A stretch of 64,000 nt of DNA, taken from contig NZ_CP054394.1 in the NCBI RefSeq assembly GCF_022539405.1, positions 2,674,501-2,738,500 on the forward strand. Direction: 5' to 3'. Positions 1 to 9,053 of this stretch are shown here, piece after piece; positions within the stretch are counted from its first letter, which is position 1; every line of letters begins with the position of its first letter. The position numbers were made by a program, and so were the translations under genes. The DNA is from Natranaerofaba carboxydovora. Lineage in GTDB: Bacteria; Bacillota; Natranaerobiia; Natranaerobiales; Natranaerofabaceae. The notes under the pieces were generated by a model. That model saw only the letters and a program-made list of their open reading frames with translations. It had not been told where the DNA came from and did no database searches.

Positions 1-1035
1 GACGAAAAACCTTTCATTGGATGTCCTAGGCACGCACTCCAAAGGGTAATAAATGAAGCAAAAGAAATGGGATATACGATGAATGTGGGACCTGAAGCAG
101 AATTTTTCTTATTTCACACTACAGAAGACGGTGAACCTACACTGCAGACTCATGACAAGGCAGGTTATTTTGACCTGGCCCCTGTGGACCACGGCGAGGA
201 TGCAAGAAGAGACATGATTTTGAACCTGCAGCAAATGGGTTTTGAAATCGAAGCAAGTCACCATGAAGTAGCCCCGGGACAGCATGAGATCGACTTCAAA
301 TACGACACGGCTCTTTATACAGCAGATAAGATTGCAACATTCAGGTACGCTGTTAGGACTATTGCCAAAAAACACGGTCTTCATGCTACTTTTATGCCAA
401 AACCTATATACGGAATCAATGGTTCAGGCATGCACGCAAATATGAGCCTGTTCAAAAATGGAGAAAATGCTTTTTATGATCCAAATGGTGAAGATGAGCT
501 TAGCAATGAATGTTATTACTTCATTGGTGGACTTATCAAGCACGCCAGGGGAATGGCTGCTATCACAAACCCAACGATCAATTCTTACAAAAGGCTTGTC
601 CCTGGCTATGAGGCTCCTGTTTATATTGCCTGGAGCGGCAAAAACAGAAGTCCGCTTATTAGAATCCCTGCCAAACGAGAAACATCAACCAGGGTAGAGC
701 TAAGAAATCCTGATCCTGCTTGCAACCCATATCTAGCTACGGCAGTTATGTTAAAGGCAGGGCTTGATGGTATCAAAAATAAAATTGAACCTCCACCACC
801 AACAAATTCAAATATATACGATATGACACTTGAAGAAAGAGAGAAAAATCAAATTGAAAAACTACCGGGAGATTTAAACGAAGCGCTTTTCTGTCTATCT
901 CAGGATGAAGTTATTAAAGAAGCTCTTGGACCTCATATTTATGAGAGGTTCATACACGCGAAATCAATGGAATGGTATGACTATTCTACTAAAGTCCACC
1001 CCTGGGAAACAGATAATTACCTGACAAAGTTTTAA
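1..1035 (+). CDS. glnA: Glutamine synthetase type I, C-terminal part (5' end outside window)
   Basis: The reading frame is open from base 1, so the N-terminus lies outside the window; about 344 codons remain of a usual ~440. The enzyme joins glutamate and ammonia, using ATP, to make glutamine in the cytoplasm. Visible family motifs are the metal-binding GPEAEFFLF near residue 31, the [15 protein letters not shown]/metal loop, and the [10 protein letters not shown] substrate stretch. The C-terminus NYLTKF is typical of GSI-alpha enzymes. The gene converges on the folate operon and the structured repeat at 1060-1150 lies between them. Identification is firm; regulation cannot be seen because the promoter is missing. 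Confidence 0.96.
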   Translation, partial: DEKPFIGCPRHALQRVINEAKEMGYTMNVGPEAEFFLFHTTEDGEPTLQTHDKAGYFDLAPVDHGEDARRDMILNLQQMGFEIEASHHEVAPGQHEIDFKYDTALYTADKIATFRYAVRTIAKKHGLHATFMPKPIYGINGSGMHANMSLFKNGENAFYDPNGEDELSNECYYFIGGLIKHARGMAAITNPTINSYKRLVPGYEAPVYIAWSGKNRSPLIRIPAKRETSTRVELRNPDPACNPYLATAVMLKAGLDGIKNKIEPPPPTNSNIYDMTLEEREKNQIEKLPGDLNEALFCLSQDEVIKEALGPHIYERFIHAKSMEWYDYSTKVHPWETDNYLTKF

Positions 1036-1059
1036 AAACAGTTCATTGTTGTCCTTCTT

Positions 1060-1150
1060 AAAACACCTGTCTGCTACCAACGTGTCGGGGGAACTTATTT
1101 GCTAAAAATCACGCAAATTAAAAGCTTATGGTAGTAGACAGGTGTTTTTA
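1060..1150. repeat. Structured repeat, copy 1 (long hairpin between convergent genes)
   Basis: The outer arms AAACACCTGTCTGCTACCA and TGGTAGTAGACAGGTGTTT pair over 19 bp with one G-U wobble. The interior carries a smaller stem, ATTTGC/GCAAAT, around a GATTTTTA loop (read on the minus strand). The reverse complement matches the element at 33682-33767 through most of the interior, while the outermost arm sequence differs between the copies yet stays paired. It sits between the ends of glnA and folK, so it probably works as a two-way terminator. A small dispersed palindromic element is the alternative. Confidence 0.8.
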
Positions 1151-1172
1151 ATTGCTTGGTTATGTATTTATA

Positions 1173-1715
1173 TCATGCATTTAATTTTTCACTAAAAAGG
1201 GTTATACTTTCCTTTTCTTCATCATCAAGAAGCTCACACCATTCTTCTATCGTCTTATCTTTAACAATCAAATCTTTATCTATATCCATTAATGGGTAAA
1301 GGACAAAAGCCCTTTCGTGCATATGCTTGTGGGGTATTGTCAAAGTTTCATCTTCATTTGTGAGGTCCCCGTATAATAATATATCCACATCCATCGTCCT
1401 TGGTCCCCATTTAAAATCTCTTTTGCGATCTAGCTCTTTTTCTACCTGCTGACATTTATTTAGTAGCTCATACGGAGGAAGTTCTGTCTGCATACATATG
1501 CACAAATTATAAAAATCATCCTGCTCAGTATATCCCCATGGCTTTGTTTCATAAACACCTGATACTTTTATTATTTCACAGCTCTCAAACTCAGATATTA
1601 ATGACACAGCCTGTCTCAAGTTATCCAGCCTATCTCCAACATTAGTTCCAAGGGAGAGATAAACTTCTACTAATTCTATAATATTCTTAGTATTCTTATC
1701 CTTTTTGGTCATCAC
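1173..1715 (-). CDS. folK: 6-hydroxymethyl-7,8-dihydropterin pyrophosphokinase
   Basis: Transfers pyrophosphate from ATP to 6-hydroxymethyl-dihydropterin, making the substrate for FolP. HPPK family motifs are clear: SLGTNVGDRLDNL near residue 22 and GPRTMDVDILLYGD near residue 105. The length of about 180 aa is normal. It is the last gene of the pab/fol operon and overlaps folB by 20 bp. Translation may start at GTG 1715 or ATG 1712; a GGAGG at about 1723-1727 suits both. A poorly conserved N-terminal lysine-rich stretch precedes the domain. The structured repeat at 1060-1150 lies just downstream and may end the transcript. Confidence 0.95.
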   Translation of the reverse strand: MMTKKDKNTKNIIELVEVYLSLGTNVGDRLDNLRQAVSLISEFESCEIIKVSGVYETKPWGYTEQDDFYNLCICMQTELPPYELLNKCQQVEKELDRKRDFKWGPRTMDVDILLYGDLTNEDETLTIPHKHMHERAFVLYPLMDIDKDLIVKDKTIEEWCELLDDEEKESITLFSEKLNA

Positions 1716-2130
1716 CCCTAAACCTCCTTATCCTCACCCCAACGTTTGCAAACTGTGCTGGTAGAGGAGCTTCTGGCTTTTTGACATATACCATAACCCC
1801 TTTTATTTTATCGTATTTATCCAAGATATCCCCCGCTATCTTTTCAGCAAGAGCTTCTATCAAATCGTATTTTTCTTTTTCCACTATATCTCTCACGAGA
1901 AAATACACATCAGCATAGTCAATAGATTCTGTTAGTTCGTCTTCTTTTCCAGCCTTTTGTAATGAACAATAAAGCTCAAGATCTATGTAGAATTTTTGTC
2001 CTAGAGCTTTTTCCTCATCCATAACCCCGTGATAGCCATAAAAGAAAAGACCTTCAAGGACAATTTTATCCACATCTAACAAATCTACATCCGTATAACT
2101 AAATTCTTTGTTTGATCTATTATCCTCCAT
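1696..2130 (-). CDS. folB: 7,8-dihydroneopterin aldolase
   Basis: Converts dihydroneopterin to 6-hydroxymethyl-dihydropterin and glycolaldehyde in folate synthesis. The family signature GLFFYGYHGVMDEEKALGQ begins near residue 28, and ESIDYADVYFLV and VYVKKPEAPL follow at the usual spacing. The protein is 144 aa, slightly longer than the ~120 aa norm because of an acidic N-terminal extension of about 20 residues. It lies 14 bp after folP and overlaps folK, implying translational coupling in the folate operon. Confidence 0.94.
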   Translation of the reverse strand: MEDNRSNKEFSYTDVDLLDVDKIVLEGLFFYGYHGVMDEEKALGQKFYIDLELYCSLQKAGKEDELTESIDYADVYFLVRDIVEKEKYDLIEALAEKIAGDILDKYDKIKGVMVYVKKPEAPLPAQFANVGVRIRRFRGDDQKG

Positions 2131-2144
2131 GTTTATATATCACC

Positions 2145-2945
2145 CTACTCTCTGTAAATACAATCTATTACCCTTGCCGCTCTATAATTCTCTTTCACGT
2201 CATGTACCCTGACTATATCCACCCCTTTAAATATGCCTGCCACGGTAGTTGCTACAGTTCCTTCGACCCGCTCTTTTGGCGGTAGATCAAGAATATTACC
2301 TATCATCCTTTTTCTAGAAGTCCCAAGAAGCATAGGATAGCCAAGCTCTTTTAACTCATCCAGTCTTTTCATAACTTCTACGCTGTGCTCATACTCCTTA
2401 CCAAAACCTATACCCGGATCTACTATTATCTTGTCCTCACTTACTCCGCCTTCTTTTGCAATATTAATACTTTTCTTCAAAAAATCCTTGATCTCTTCCA
2501 TTATATCCCCTTCATAGTAAGCCTTTTTCTTATTATGCATTAATACAACAGGAACATCATATTCTGCAGCGACACCTGCCATATCAGGATCTTTTTGCAT
2601 ACCCCAGACATCATTTATTATACTTGCACCCATGTCCAAAACCTCTTTGGCAACGCTTGCCTTATATGTATCCACAGAAACTGGCGTTTTTATCTCCTTA
2701 ACAAGCATCTTCAAAGGTGCTTCAATCCTTCTCATCTCTTCTTTAGCATCTATTTCCACAGAACCAGGCCTGGTGGATTCACCGCCAATATCTATTATAT
2801 CTGCCCCTTCTTTTTCCATTTCCTTTGCATGTCTAAGAGCTTTTTTAGAATCTATAAAATCACCCCCGTCAGAAAAACTGTCAGGAGTGACGTTTAATAC
2901 GCCCATTATATATGTCTTTTTACCTAGATCAGAAAATATACCCAC
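2145..2945 (-). CDS. folP: Dihydropteroate synthase
   Basis: Condenses hydroxymethyl-dihydropterin pyrophosphate with p-aminobenzoate; this is the sulfonamide target. Diagnostic motifs are GVLNVTPDSFSDGG near residue 15 and DIGGESTRPG near residue 52, with later IINDVWG, VLMHNKK and LLGTSRKRMIG. The 266 aa length is normal. The likely start is GTG at 2945, since GGGGGAG lies five bases upstream; an in-frame ATG 13 codons in would cut close to the first beta strand. It follows folE by 36 bp. pABA supply comes from pabABC in the same operon. Confidence 0.96.
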   Translation of the reverse strand: MGIFSDLGKKTYIMGVLNVTPDSFSDGGDFIDSKKALRHAKEMEKEGADIIDIGGESTRPGSVEIDAKEEMRRIEAPLKMLVKEIKTPVSVDTYKASVAKEVLDMGASIINDVWGMQKDPDMAGVAAEYDVPVVLMHNKKKAYYEGDIMEEIKDFLKKSINIAKEGGVSEDKIIVDPGIGFGKEYEHSVEVMKRLDELKELGYPMLLGTSRKRMIGNILDLPPKERVEGTVATTVAGIFKGVDIVRVHDVKENYRAARVIDCIYRE

Positions 2946-2981
2946 ACTATCTCCCCCTCATCTAGCGTCTTCTAACATCTT

Positions 2982-3596
2982 CTAACGTCTTTTGCCGTTT
3001 ATAATTAGATCCATAACCTCTTCTCTTGCTGCAACATCTTTTCTAAAGGCTCCTCTAATAGCTGAAGTTACAGTCTTTGAGCCTGCCTTTTTGACACCTC
3101 TCATAGTCATGCACATGTGCTCAGCTTCTACTATCACAACCACTCCAAAAGGGCTTAAAACCTCCATAATGGTATCTGCCACATCGGTAGTAAGCCTCTC
3201 TTGAAGCTGAGGCCTTCTAGATACTGTTTCTACAACCCTTGCAAGCTTAGATAGCCCTGTCAGCTTTCCGCCCTTTGGCAGATATGCGATATGCGCCTCA
3301 CCAAAAAAAGGGACCAGGTGATGCTCACACATCGAATAAAAAGGAATATCTTTAACAAGTACCAGCTCTTCATGCTGTTCATCCTGAAAATATATCTCTA
3401 GATGTTTTTTGGCGTTTTGATTAATCCCTCTAAATATCTCCTCATACATATTGGCAATTCGTTTCGGGGTATCTCTAAGCCCTTCTCTAGTTGGATCTTC
3501 ACCTATAGCCTCCAAAATATCCGTTACTGCACGGGTTATCTTTTCTTTGTCAATGCTATACTCCCCGTTATACTCTCCGTTACTATTTTTCTCCAT
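2982..3596 (-). CDS. folE: GTP cyclohydrolase I
   Basis: Converts GTP to 7,8-dihydroneopterin triphosphate, the first committed pterin step. The zinc and catalytic motifs are present: [18 protein letters not shown] in the middle of the protein and the second zinc cysteine in [17 protein letters not shown] and [13 protein letters not shown] also match the family. At 204 aa the length is typical; the first ~20 residues are a variable N/G/E-rich leader. It is placed between the nucleotidyltransferase gene (16 bp upstream) and folP, so pterin and pABA branches are transcribed together. Confidence 0.97.
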   Translation of the reverse strand: MEKNSNGEYNGEYSIDKEKITRAVTDILEAIGEDPTREGLRDTPKRIANMYEEIFRGINQNAKKHLEIYFQDEQHEELVLVKDIPFYSMCEHHLVPFFGEAHIAYLPKGGKLTGLSKLARVVETVSRRPQLQERLTTDVADTIMEVLSPFGVVVIVEAEHMCMTMRGVKKAGSKTVTSAIRGAFRKDVAAREEVMDLIINGKRR

Positions 3597-3612
3597 AAAA
3601 AGTTCCCCTTTG

Positions 3613-4416
3613 TTAAAATTTGAATTTAAATCTCATCTCATCTCCAAGCTTCACACCATCTTCATAAAAGACATAACGAGCAATGTCTTTTAAAGTTTCC
3701 GTATCTTTTTTCTCATAAAAGTCTTTAACCTTGTCGCATAATACCTGATCCTGTTCTCTTAAAACTTTTAATATCTCTTTATCTTTTGGAATCCATACTC
3801 CTTTGGTTTTAAAATAATAGACCAGTAAATTTTTCAGCCACTGTCCTGCTAAAAATAAAAATTCAAATTCTAAGTCATCATCTTCTACCTTGCGACTGAC
3901 AATACTGTCTAATTTGGATTTCAAATTATATTTAAGATAAGTCAAATTTCCCTTGCTTGCTTCCGGTGGGCCTTGATCATATATTTGACGCCCATGCTCA
4001 ATATAATCTCTTGCTTTTCCTTCCGGGTCATATACCACCCTACCAGCTGAGACTTCTTCCAAAAAAAACTGTACCTTTTTCTCCAGCATAGCTTTGGCCA
4101 CTTTTTCAGGAAAATAGTTTAAGTCAAATTCAATCCCTTCAGTATTTTTTACCTGCCTTAACTGTTTTCTCTCATCTTCATTAGTTACGATAAAAAGGTC
4201 TACATCCCTTATATCTTTATCTTTTTCCCTACTAGCAAAATCTATAACATTCTCCTTTTCTTTTTGCTGCCTCTTTTCCTCTTCATCTTCAATTTTTAGT
4301 CCCTGTGCTTTTAATATTATTTCCTTAGATGAACCAACAGCTATAATTGCAATAACATCCACTTCTTTTTTTATCCTTGAAACTTCCCTATTTATCACAT
4401 GCAGTTTATCCTTCAT
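3613..4416 (-). CDS. Nucleotidyltransferase-fold protein embedded in the folate operon
   Basis: A 267-aa protein with the minimal nucleotidyltransferase pattern: AVGSSKE near residue 26, DVDLFIV near residue 72, and a third acidic strand EFDLNYF near residue 95. Between the first two motifs is a charged insertion ([12 protein letters not shown]). The C-terminal half is helical and could be a substrate-binding domain. The gene overlaps pabC by 11 bp and precedes folE by 16 bp, so it is certainly co-expressed with pABA/folate genes. Its substrate is unknown. A role in nucleotide or tRNA modification is as possible as one in folate synthesis. Confidence 0.6.
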   Translation of the reverse strand: MKDKLHVINREVSRIKKEVDVIAIIAVGSSKEIILKAQGLKIEDEEEKRQQKEKENVIDFASREKDKDIRDVDLFIVTNEDERKQLRQVKNTEGIEFDLNYFPEKVAKAMLEKKVQFFLEEVSAGRVVYDPEGKARDYIEHGRQIYDQGPPEASKGNLTYLKYNLKSKLDSIVSRKVEDDDLEFEFLFLAGQWLKNLLVYYFKTKGVWIPKDKEILKVLREQDQVLCDKVKDFYEKKDTETLKDIARYVFYEDGVKLGDEMRFKFKF

Positions 4417-5179
4417 ACAAAAGCTCCTTTATCTTTCGATTTAATGCAGCAAAAACTTCATTTTCATCTTCAAATCTAAAATCCTGAATCATATTAACCT
4501 TCATTAATTCCATCAGGCTATTTGTAATAAATGAAAAATTATAATTACAAATTTCACTATACTTAATCTCTTTATATTTCACTTCTATTCCAAGGTCTTT
4601 AGAGGAATCTATAACCTTTTGTCGCATAATTCCAGGCAAAATTCCAAGGCTTAAAGGCGGGGTGAAAATTTTATCTTCTCCAACAAAAAAAATATTGCTT
4701 ATGGTGCCCTCAAGAACCATATCCTCAAAATTCAAAAATAAAGCTTCATCAAAGCCTCTTTTTTTTGCTTTTTGAAGGGAATATATGTTTTCTAAATAAT
4801 TAGATGTTTTGTGAGAGTACAATGGACTAAAACCTCTTTTAACAGGCGATACACAAAGATTAAACCCCCGTTCATAATCTTTTGGCCCATAGGTTATATC
4901 TCTAAAAGATAGATTATATCCTTCATCACAAACAGTAAGCCGCAAAGCTTTGTCCTTCTTATCGTTCAAGGCTTCACACTGACTTACTATATCTTCCTTA
5001 ATCTTCTTTTTTGTGATGTCAAAGGGGAAGTCAAGCTCATTCAAAGAGTTAAAAATCCTGTCGAGATGTTCATCTATGAGCATGGCTTTTCCTTTATGAA
5101 CTTTGATGGTTTCAAAAAGCCCTTTACCAAATTTGCTAAGCGTGCTATCAAAGGTTAGATTTTCTATTCTCTTTTTCAT
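4406..5179 (-). CDS. pabC: 4-amino-4-deoxychorismate lyase (class IV aminotransferase fold)
   Basis: PLP enzyme that splits aminodeoxychorismate into pABA and pyruvate. Class IV signatures are visible: GKGLFETIKVHKGKAMLIDEH at the N-terminus, with the PLP-lysine expected in RGFDEALFLNFEDMVLEGT, and NIFFVGEDKIFTPPL. The length of 257 aa is normal. It overlaps pabB by 32 bp and the nucleotidyltransferase gene by 11 bp. A branched-chain or D-amino-acid aminotransferase has the same fold, but the pabA-pabB context decides for PabC. Confidence 0.9.
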   Translation of the reverse strand: MKKRIENLTFDSTLSKFGKGLFETIKVHKGKAMLIDEHLDRIFNSLNELDFPFDITKKKIKEDIVSQCEALNDKKDKALRLTVCDEGYNLSFRDITYGPKDYERGFNLCVSPVKRGFSPLYSHKTSNYLENIYSLQKAKKRGFDEALFLNFEDMVLEGTISNIFFVGEDKIFTPPLSLGILPGIMRQKVIDSSKDLGIEVKYKEIKYSEICNYNFSFITNSLMELMKVNMIQDFRFEDENEVFAALNRKIKELLYEG

Positions 5180-6527
5180 ATTCGTAGTGTCCCCTTAGAG
5201 CTTTTTTAATAGAAGCTGCTTTTTTGAATGTTTCTTCATACTCTTCTTTTACATCACTATCCCAGACAATTCCTCCACCTACTTGAAAATATACTTTGTC
5301 ACCTTTTTTTACCATGGTTCTAATGGCAATATTAAGATCAAGGGAACCGTCAAAACCAAGATATCCTATAGAACCAGTATAAACATTCCTCTGAGTTGGC
5401 TCAACCTCGTCAATTATCTCCATGGCCCTGATTTTGGGGGCTCCTGTTATAGATCCTCCGGGAAAAGTAGCTTTGATAAGATCTATGACGTCCTTATCTT
5501 CACGAAGCCTTCCTACCACAGTAGCTACTAAGTGATGCACATTGGAATACTCTTCTAGCTTAAATAGCTCTGGCACTCTCACAGTGCCTGTCTCAGAAAC
5601 TCTGCCAATGTCGTTTCTCTCTAAGTCCACAATCATCAAAAGCTCTGCTTTATCTTTTTCGCTTCTTACAAGCTCTTCTCTATACATCCTATCTTCCTCA
5701 GGTGTTCTCCCTCTAGGTCTTGTCCCCTTTATTGGCCTGGTTTCAATCTGGTCACCTCTTAGCTGTATAAACCTTTCTGGTGAATTTGATAGAATATCAA
5801 CCTCTCCAAAATTCAAAAAGGCCCCAAAAGGTGCTGGACTAACACGCCTCAGATCCCTATAAAGTTCATAGCTTGACATGGGAACATTTCCTTCAAAACG
5901 CTGTGTCAAATTAGCCTGATATATGTCACCTGCTTCAATATAATCCTTAATCTTCTGAAGTGTAGAATAATATTCTTCCTTTTTGAAATTTGATTTTAAC
6001 TCCACCGGCGGGAAATCTTTTTCTTCATAATATATAGGGTCAATTCCTTCTCTTTCTGCTCTTTCAATTCTTTCGCATAATCTATCTATTTTTTCTTCTT
6101 CTTTAGAAGGGTTTAGACCGGGTGAAGCAACATAGGTCTTTTGTTCAAGGTTATCTACAATAATAACCGCATCATACAACCCAAAATATAAATCCGGAAC
6201 ATTAATATCATCTATAGCCGTTCTTGGAAGCTTTTTTTCGATATAGTGACAGGCATCATAAGAAATATACCCAACAGCACCCCCCACAAAAGGAAGATCT
6301 GAATCATTTTCAACATTATACTCTTTAATTTTTTGTCTTAAAACCTCAAACAAGTCTTCATCTGAATCTTTTCCCTTTATTATCTCGAAGGGCTCTGTAC
6401 CTATGAAGCTGTACCGTCCAAGCCTCTCAGGATTAAGATAGCTATCCAAAATAAAACTGTGATCTTCATCTCTAAATATTGTAAAAATTTGAAATGGATC
6501 CAAACTTGTCTTAATTTCTCGTATCAT
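5148..6527 (-). CDS. pabB: Aminodeoxychorismate synthase component I
   Basis: Chorismate-binding subunit that aminates chorismate to 4-amino-4-deoxychorismate with ammonia from PabA. The motif PIKGTRPRG carries the PabB-type lysine, where anthranilate synthase TrpE has alanine (PIAGT), so the folate assignment is supported by sequence as well as context. Other family blocks are [31 protein letters not shown] and [12 protein letters not shown]. At 459 aa it is full length. It overlaps pabA by 4 bp (ATGA) and pabC by 32 bp. Confidence 0.95.
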   Translation of the reverse strand: MIREIKTSLDPFQIFTIFRDEDHSFILDSYLNPERLGRYSFIGTEPFEIIKGKDSDEDLFEVLRQKIKEYNVENDSDLPFVGGAVGYISYDACHYIEKKLPRTAIDDINVPDLYFGLYDAVIIVDNLEQKTYVASPGLNPSKEEEKIDRLCERIERAEREGIDPIYYEEKDFPPVELKSNFKKEEYYSTLQKIKDYIEAGDIYQANLTQRFEGNVPMSSYELYRDLRRVSPAPFGAFLNFGEVDILSNSPERFIQLRGDQIETRPIKGTRPRGRTPEEDRMYREELVRSEKDKAELLMIVDLERNDIGRVSETGTVRVPELFKLEEYSNVHHLVATVVGRLREDKDVIDLIKATFPGGSITGAPKIRAMEIIDEVEPTQRNVYTGSIGYLGFDGSLDLNIAIRTMVKKGDKVYFQVGGGIVWDSDVKEEYEETFKKAASIKKALRGHYEYEKENRKSNL

Positions 6528-7120
6528 TTGTTAATTCTCCTTACTCCCTTATATTTTAGGAAATTTTCCAAAAGTTCATGACCTTCATCAGTCAGTACCG
6601 CTTCAGGATGAAACTGCACACCTTCTAGGGGGTACTCTTGATGCTTTATTCCCATTATTTCACCTGATTCAGTTTCGGCTGTAATCAAAAATTCCTCGGG
6701 CAAGCTCTCTTTTTCTACAACAAGGGAGTGATAACGAGTAACGTTAAGTGGATTTTTTAGCCCTTCAAAAACTCCCTTTTGGTCATGCCAGACGGGATGA
6801 ACTTTGCCGTGCACAGGTTCTAAGCCTTTTATCACGCTGCCACCAAAAACATGAGCAATTGTCTGATGGCCAAGACATATCCCCAGTATCGGCTTTTTGT
6901 CCTTGAAGTGTGAAACCACCTCCGTAGAAACCCCAGACTCAAGGGGAGTACAGGGGCCTGGAGAAATTACGATAATCTCCGGGTCTAATCTTTCAATTTC
7001 GTCAATTATTATCTCATCGTTTCTTTTTACCAGGACATTTTCACCTAGCTCTTCCAAGTACTGAACTAGATTATAGGTAAAAGAATCGTAATTATCTATC
7101 ATTAAAAGCAATTTATTCAC
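6524..7120 (-). CDS. pabA: Aminodeoxychorismate/anthranilate synthase glutamine amidotransferase
   Basis: Class I glutamine amidotransferase that releases ammonia for PabB. The catalytic cysteine is in GICLGHQTIAHVFGG and the His-Glu pair in VQFHPEAVLT; the start IDNYDSFTYNLVQYL is typical of PabA/TrpG. The 198 aa length is normal. It is the first gene of the eight-gene operon, about 90 bp downstream of a good promoter. No trp genes are in view, so it may also serve TrpE elsewhere, as in Bacillus where one subunit is shared. Confidence 0.95.
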   Translation of the reverse strand: MNKLLLMIDNYDSFTYNLVQYLEELGENVLVKRNDEIIIDEIERLDPEIIVISPGPCTPLESGVSTEVVSHFKDKKPILGICLGHQTIAHVFGGSVIKGLEPVHGKVHPVWHDQKGVFEGLKNPLNVTRYHSLVVEKESLPEEFLITAETESGEIMGIKHQEYPLEGVQFHPEAVLTDEGHELLENFLKYKGVRRINK

Positions 7121-7213
7121 CCTCTATCATTTTCATTCTATATTGTCTATTGTTTGTATTTATTGTTCTCCTAATGTTAATATACTTTATTAAATCTAAA
7201 TTTACCTTCCATC

Positions 7214-7242
7214 ATTATAAATTAATAAAAAATTATTGACAA
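7214..7242 (-). promoter_or_regulatory. Promoter of the pab/fol operon
   Basis: On the minus strand -35 TTGTCA (7242-7237), a 17-bp spacer and -10 TATAAT (7219-7214). The start would be near 7207, about 87 nt before pabA. This places the palindromic element at 7297-7520 outside the pab transcript. Confidence 0.65.
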
Positions 7243-7296
7243 CATAAGAAAATTTAAAGGAAAGAGTAAAAAAATATAGAACGTAACATAGGCGTA

Positions 7297-7520
7297 CTAG
7301 TTTGGCACAAAAAGTCTATTCACATAAGTATAAAGTTTTTAATTGATACATCTAAGATTCGACAATAGTCGAGATAAGGCTTCCAAATCAATGAACTCAT
7401 CCTGAGTTCGATTAGCTAATGACATCCTGTCATTAGGCCTTATCTCTCCTACTTCTCATCAAGATGTATTTCAATTAAAAACAAAACTTTGTTCATACGA
7501 CTTTTTGCACCAGAATCAAC
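7297..7520. repeat. Nested palindromic element bounded by inverted copies of the dispersed repeat
   Basis: The left arm (7297-7352) and right arm (7463-7520) are imperfect inverted copies of each other. Each contains the ~45-bp dispersed repeat seen elsewhere in the window. Inside is a 10-bp stem GAGATAAGGC/GCCTTATCTC (7371-7380 with 7437-7446) that encloses two hairpins, GAACTC-ATCCT-GAGTTC (7393-7409) and CTAATGAC-ATCCT-GTCATTAG (7416-7436). Their loops are identical. A further small hairpin TCGAC-aata-GTCGA lies at 7359-7372. The element fills most of the 441-bp gap between the divergent pabA and hisH. It could be a MITE-like insertion or a structured RNA; no protein is encoded. Confidence 0.75.
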
Positions 7521-7561
7521 ATCTAATTCTTCCTATTAATAGTAATTTCGGAGGTTTCAAA

Positions 7562-8254
7562 ATGAAAGCAAATAAAAAAGAAACCAGGGATATAAATATA
7601 GGTATAATTGATTACGGTATGGGTAATCTGAGAAATGTACAAAATGCTTTAAAATATATTGGTGTTAATTCTTTTATCTCAAATAATAAAAATGAGCTAG
7701 ATCAAGCCTGTGGGCTTATTCTCCCCGGTGTAGGAGCCTTCTATGATGCCATGTTAAACCTAAAAAAACTAAAAATGGACGAATTCATTAAGAAAAAAGC
7801 AGAAGAAAAAAAGCCTCTTCTTGGAATTTGTCTTGGAATGCAGGTTCTTTTTAGTGATGGCTATGAAGTTCAACACTGTCCGGGTCTAAACATCATTAAT
7901 GGCAAAGTCATTAAATTTCCCCCAGGCCTAAAAGTTCCTCACATGGGTTGGAATCAATTAGACATTGTAGACTTTGGGAACGTTTCCTCTAATATTAGCA
8001 GTTCTGATATTGAGTTGGGGTCTAAACTTTTAAAAAATATCCCTCAAAAGACTTACGTTTATTTCGTACACTCATATTACGTAAAAGATACTGATTCAAG
8101 TGTAATCAAAGCATCAGCAAATTATGGGGAATACTTCCCTGCACTTGTAGAAACAGAAAATAACGTTTTTGGGGCACAGTTTCACCCTGAAAAAAGCGGT
8201 GAATACGGCCTTAAAATTCTAGATAATTTTATAGAAGTAGTAAATGAAAAATGA
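7562..8254 (+). CDS. hisH: Imidazole glycerol phosphate synthase, glutaminase subunit
   Basis: Glutaminase that feeds ammonia to HisF in histidine (and AICAR) synthesis. The start [18 protein letters not shown], catalytic [12 protein letters not shown] and [14 protein letters not shown] are canonical. ATG 7562 is chosen because GGAGG at 7550-7554 sits seven bases upstream; a longer in-frame reading to 7505 would translate part of the repeat. The protein is about 230 aa. A ~25-residue insertion (around [16 protein letters not shown]) makes it longer than the ~205 aa norm. It is followed by hisF after 10 bp, and no other his genes are near. Confidence 0.95.
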   Translation: MKANKKETRDINIGIIDYGMGNLRNVQNALKYIGVNSFISNNKNELDQACGLILPGVGAFYDAMLNLKKLKMDEFIKKKAEEKKPLLGICLGMQVLFSDGYEVQHCPGLNIINGKVIKFPPGLKVPHMGWNQLDIVDFGNVSSNISSSDIELGSKLLKNIPQKTYVYFVHSYYVKDTDSSVIKASANYGEYFPALVETENNVFGAQFHPEKSGEYGLKILDNFIEVVNEK

Positions 8255-8264
8255 GGTGCTAAAT

Positions 8265-9026
8265 ATGCTTACTAAAAGAATTATACCCTGCTTAGATGTT
8301 AAAGACGGCAGGGTAGTCAAAGGTGTTAATTTTGTAAACTTAACTGATGCAGGTGACCCCGTTGATATTGCAAAAGCATATAACAAAATAGGTGCAGATG
8401 AGCTTTGTTTTTTGGATATAACCGCATCTTATGAAAAAAGGGATTTAATTCTTGATATTGTCGAAAAAACAGCAGAACAGGTTTTTATCCCTTTGACAGT
8501 TGGTGGAGGAATTAGAGATATAGAGGATTTTAGAAATGCTCTCTTGGCAGGTGCAGACAAAGTCTCTATTAACTCTGCCGCTCTTACCAATCCTTCGTTA
8601 ATAACAGAATGCGCCCGCCTTTTTGGGTCTCAGGCAGTGGTAGTAGCAATAGATGCAAAAAAAACCAGCAGTTCTAAATATGAAGTATTTGTAAAAGGCG
8701 GTAGAGAAAATACAGGTATTGAAGCAGTTAGCTGGGCAAAAAAGGCCGAAAGTCTTGGTGCCGGCGAAATTCTTCTTACCAGCATGGACAAGGATGGCAC
8801 CAAAGACGGTTATGATCTAGATATCACCAGAAAAATTAGTGGAGAGTTAAGCATCCCTGTAATTGCTTCTGGAGGCGCTGGTTCTATGAAAGATTTTTTT
8901 GATGCATTTTATTACGGTAAGGCTGACGCAGCTCTTGCAGCCTCCCTCTTTCATTACCAGGAAGTCGATTTAAAGGATCTAAAAAGATATCTCTATGATA
9001 ATAATATTGCTGTAAGATTAGAATAA
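8265..9026 (+). CDS. hisF: Imidazole glycerol phosphate synthase, cyclase subunit
   Basis: TIM-barrel subunit that makes imidazole glycerol phosphate and AICAR from PRFAR and ammonia. Canonical blocks are [19 protein letters not shown] at the N-terminus (catalytic Asp in CLDV), [19 protein letters not shown], and [19 protein letters not shown] with the second catalytic Asp. Length about 253 aa is standard. ATG 8265 is preferred, with GAGGTG at 8253-8258; an upstream in-frame ATG at 8244 overlaps the hisH end. The two genes form a separate his unit, so the rest of the pathway must be elsewhere. Confidence 0.96.
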   Translation: MLTKRIIPCLDVKDGRVVKGVNFVNLTDAGDPVDIAKAYNKIGADELCFLDITASYEKRDLILDIVEKTAEQVFIPLTVGGGIRDIEDFRNALLAGADKVSINSAALTNPSLITECARLFGSQAVVVAIDAKKTSSSKYEVFVKGGRENTGIEAVSWAKKAESLGAGEILLTSMDKDGTKDGYDLDITRKISGELSIPVIASGGAGSMKDFFDAFYYGKADAALAASLFHYQEVDLKDLKRYLYDNNIAVRLE

Positions 9027-9028
9027 AC

Positions 9029-9053
9029 CTTTTGCACCAGAATCAAGTTTTAA
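9029..9053 (+). repeat. Dispersed repeat, half copy overlapping the amidase stop codon
   Basis: CTTTTGCACCAGAATCAAGT and the following TTTAA match the right half of the ~45-bp repeat at 7477-7520 and 21072-21119. The minus-strand amidase stop (9045-9043) and its last codons lie inside this copy, so the repeat supplies the end of that gene. Confidence 0.75.

Noticed and set aside
5148-6527. Annotating the chorismate enzyme as TrpE
   Set aside because: PIKGT (Lys) and the pabC/fol context indicate PabB.
7236-7275. Plus-strand promoter for hisH at TTGACA 7236
   Set aside because: No -10 hexamer lies at 16-19 bp; the nearest TATAGA is about 30 bp away.
7505-7561. N-terminal extension of HisH
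   Set aside because: It would translate the end of the dispersed repeat; GGAGG points to ATG 7562.
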